The notes under the pieces were generated by a model that saw only the letters and a program-made list of their open reading frames with translations, did no database searches and had not been told where the DNA came from. Positions 15,848-16,131 of a DNA stretch of 16,131 nt are shown piece by piece. The DNA lies in the NCBI GenBank assembly GCA_046538375.1, contig JBKHJA010000055.1:1-16131 (forward strand), written 5' to 3'. The translations under genes were made by a program, and so were the position numbers. The stretch is from JBKHJA01 sp046538375. Its GTDB lineage: Bacteria; Acidobacteriota; Aminicenantia; Aminicenantales; Aminicenantaceae. Position 1 is the first letter of the stretch. Every line of letters begins with the position of its first letter.

Positions 15848-15876
15848 AACATACAAACTCTCTCCGATGGTGTCAA
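15848..15876 (-). promoter_or_regulatory. Sigma70-like promoter of the iorA-iorB-acyl-CoA synthetase operon
   Basis: On the minus strand a perfect TTGACA (15876-15871) is followed by a 17-base spacer and TATGTT (15853-15848, 4 of 6). The next bases are AT-rich, with a palindromic TTTAAATTTAAA stretch. Transcription would start near 15841, giving a leader of about 128 bases before the iorA ATG. I see no riboswitch-like fold in that leader. The promoter lies only 20 bases from the edge of palindromic copy B. Confidence 0.6.
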
Positions 15877-15895
15877 GACATTGAGAATCCTGGAA

Positions 15896-16131
15896 GGTGA
15901 GGGGTGGGGGTCGTCAGCACGCTGATTTTCCCCACCGAGTCCTCGGAGGGGTAAAGCTCCGCTTTCCCCCTTCCGACGCTCGCCCCGATTCCATCGGGAC
16001 TCCCTGCCTCCCCTTCTCGAGCGGAGGACTCTTCCTCCGCTCTGCGACCAAAGGGACATATCCCCTTGGAACCCCTACTGATTTGTGGAAAGCCACAAAT
16101 CAGGAAAATCAGCTCCCATTCGGACTTCGCT
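15896..16131. repeat. Expanded copy of the palindromic element (copy B), cut by the right edge
   Basis: This is the reverse-orientation relative of 10948-11096. It begins with GGTGAGGGGTGGGGG (15896-15910), shares TCGTCAGCACGCT, and ends in the window with 30 bases identical (as reverse complement) to 11021-11050. Its outer stem GCTGATTTTCC (15921-15931) / GGAAAATCAGC (16103-16113) is an 11-bp perfect inverted repeat. Where copy A has a 4-base loop, copy B has 168 bases (15934-16101) filled by consecutive hairpins: CCGAG-TC-CTCGG (15935-15946); GGGG, AAAGC-TCC-GCTTT, CCCC (15948-15969); CCCGAT-TCC-ATCGGG (15984-15998); GAGCGGAGGA-CTCT-TCCTCCGCTC (16019-16042); CCAAAGGGA/TCCCCTTGG with one mismatch (about 16048-16069); and CTGATTTGTGG-AAAG-CCACAAATCAG (16078-16103). 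No gene is supported in 15714-16131; apparent reading frames here only follow the repeats. Confidence 0.75.

Noticed and set aside
15896..16131. CRISPR array
   Set aside because: The hairpins differ from each other and have no constant repeat with regular spacers; they are fold-backs, not direct repeats.

Overview
The window reads as chromosomal DNA of a free-living or gut/sediment anaerobe that feeds on peptides and amino acids. The protein styles (an exported Asp-box propeller protein, an exported S9 peptidase, a short IorA like that of Bacteroidota, an ADP-forming acyl-CoA synthetase, strong GGAGG ribosome binding sites, mid-range GC) suggest a member of the Acidobacteriota/Aminicenantes group. 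That assignment is inference from gene style; no rRNA or other phylogenetic marker is present.

Layout. (1) 1-2934, minus strand: the first 978 codons of a large exported Asp-box (BNR/VPS10-like) beta-propeller protein whose C-terminus lies beyond the left edge. (2) 2935-3138: divergent promoter region. (3) 3139-8712, plus strand: a probable five-gene set made of an ion-transporter-superfamily permease, a 51-residue two-helix membrane protein, a membrane-anchored M14/aspartoacylase-like zinc hydrolase, an exported C69 (Ntn-type) dipeptidase and an exported DUF6305-like protein. A 392-bp stretch with no gene (4637-5028) splits the set and holds a nested inverted-repeat element. (4) 8741-10819, minus strand: an exported S9 (prolyl oligopeptidase/acylaminoacyl peptidase) enzyme, convergent with region 3. 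(5) 10820-11160: non-coding, with the S9 promoter region and a compact 149-bp palindromic element. (6) 11161-15713, minus strand: iorA-iorB-acyl-CoA synthetase (ADP-forming), tightly packed, with a good sigma70-type promoter upstream. (7) 15714-16131: non-coding, with that promoter and a second, expanded copy of the palindromic element in opposite orientation, cut by the right edge.

How it fits together. The exported hydrolases (S9, C69, M14-like) would trim peptides or N-acyl amino acids outside the cytoplasm, and the permease with its tiny partner could carry the products. The ior operon would oxidise aryl-pyruvates, made from aromatic amino acids by aminotransferases not present here, to aryl-acetyl-CoA. 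The ADP-forming synthetase would then turn that into aryl-acetate plus ATP. The catalytic motifs are visible in the sequence; the substrates and the functional coupling are inferred.

The least explained parts are the permease/51-aa/M14/C69/DUF6305 gene set and the palindromic element family, which exists in a minimal form (4-nt loop) and an expanded form (168-nt loop holding a chain of hairpins).
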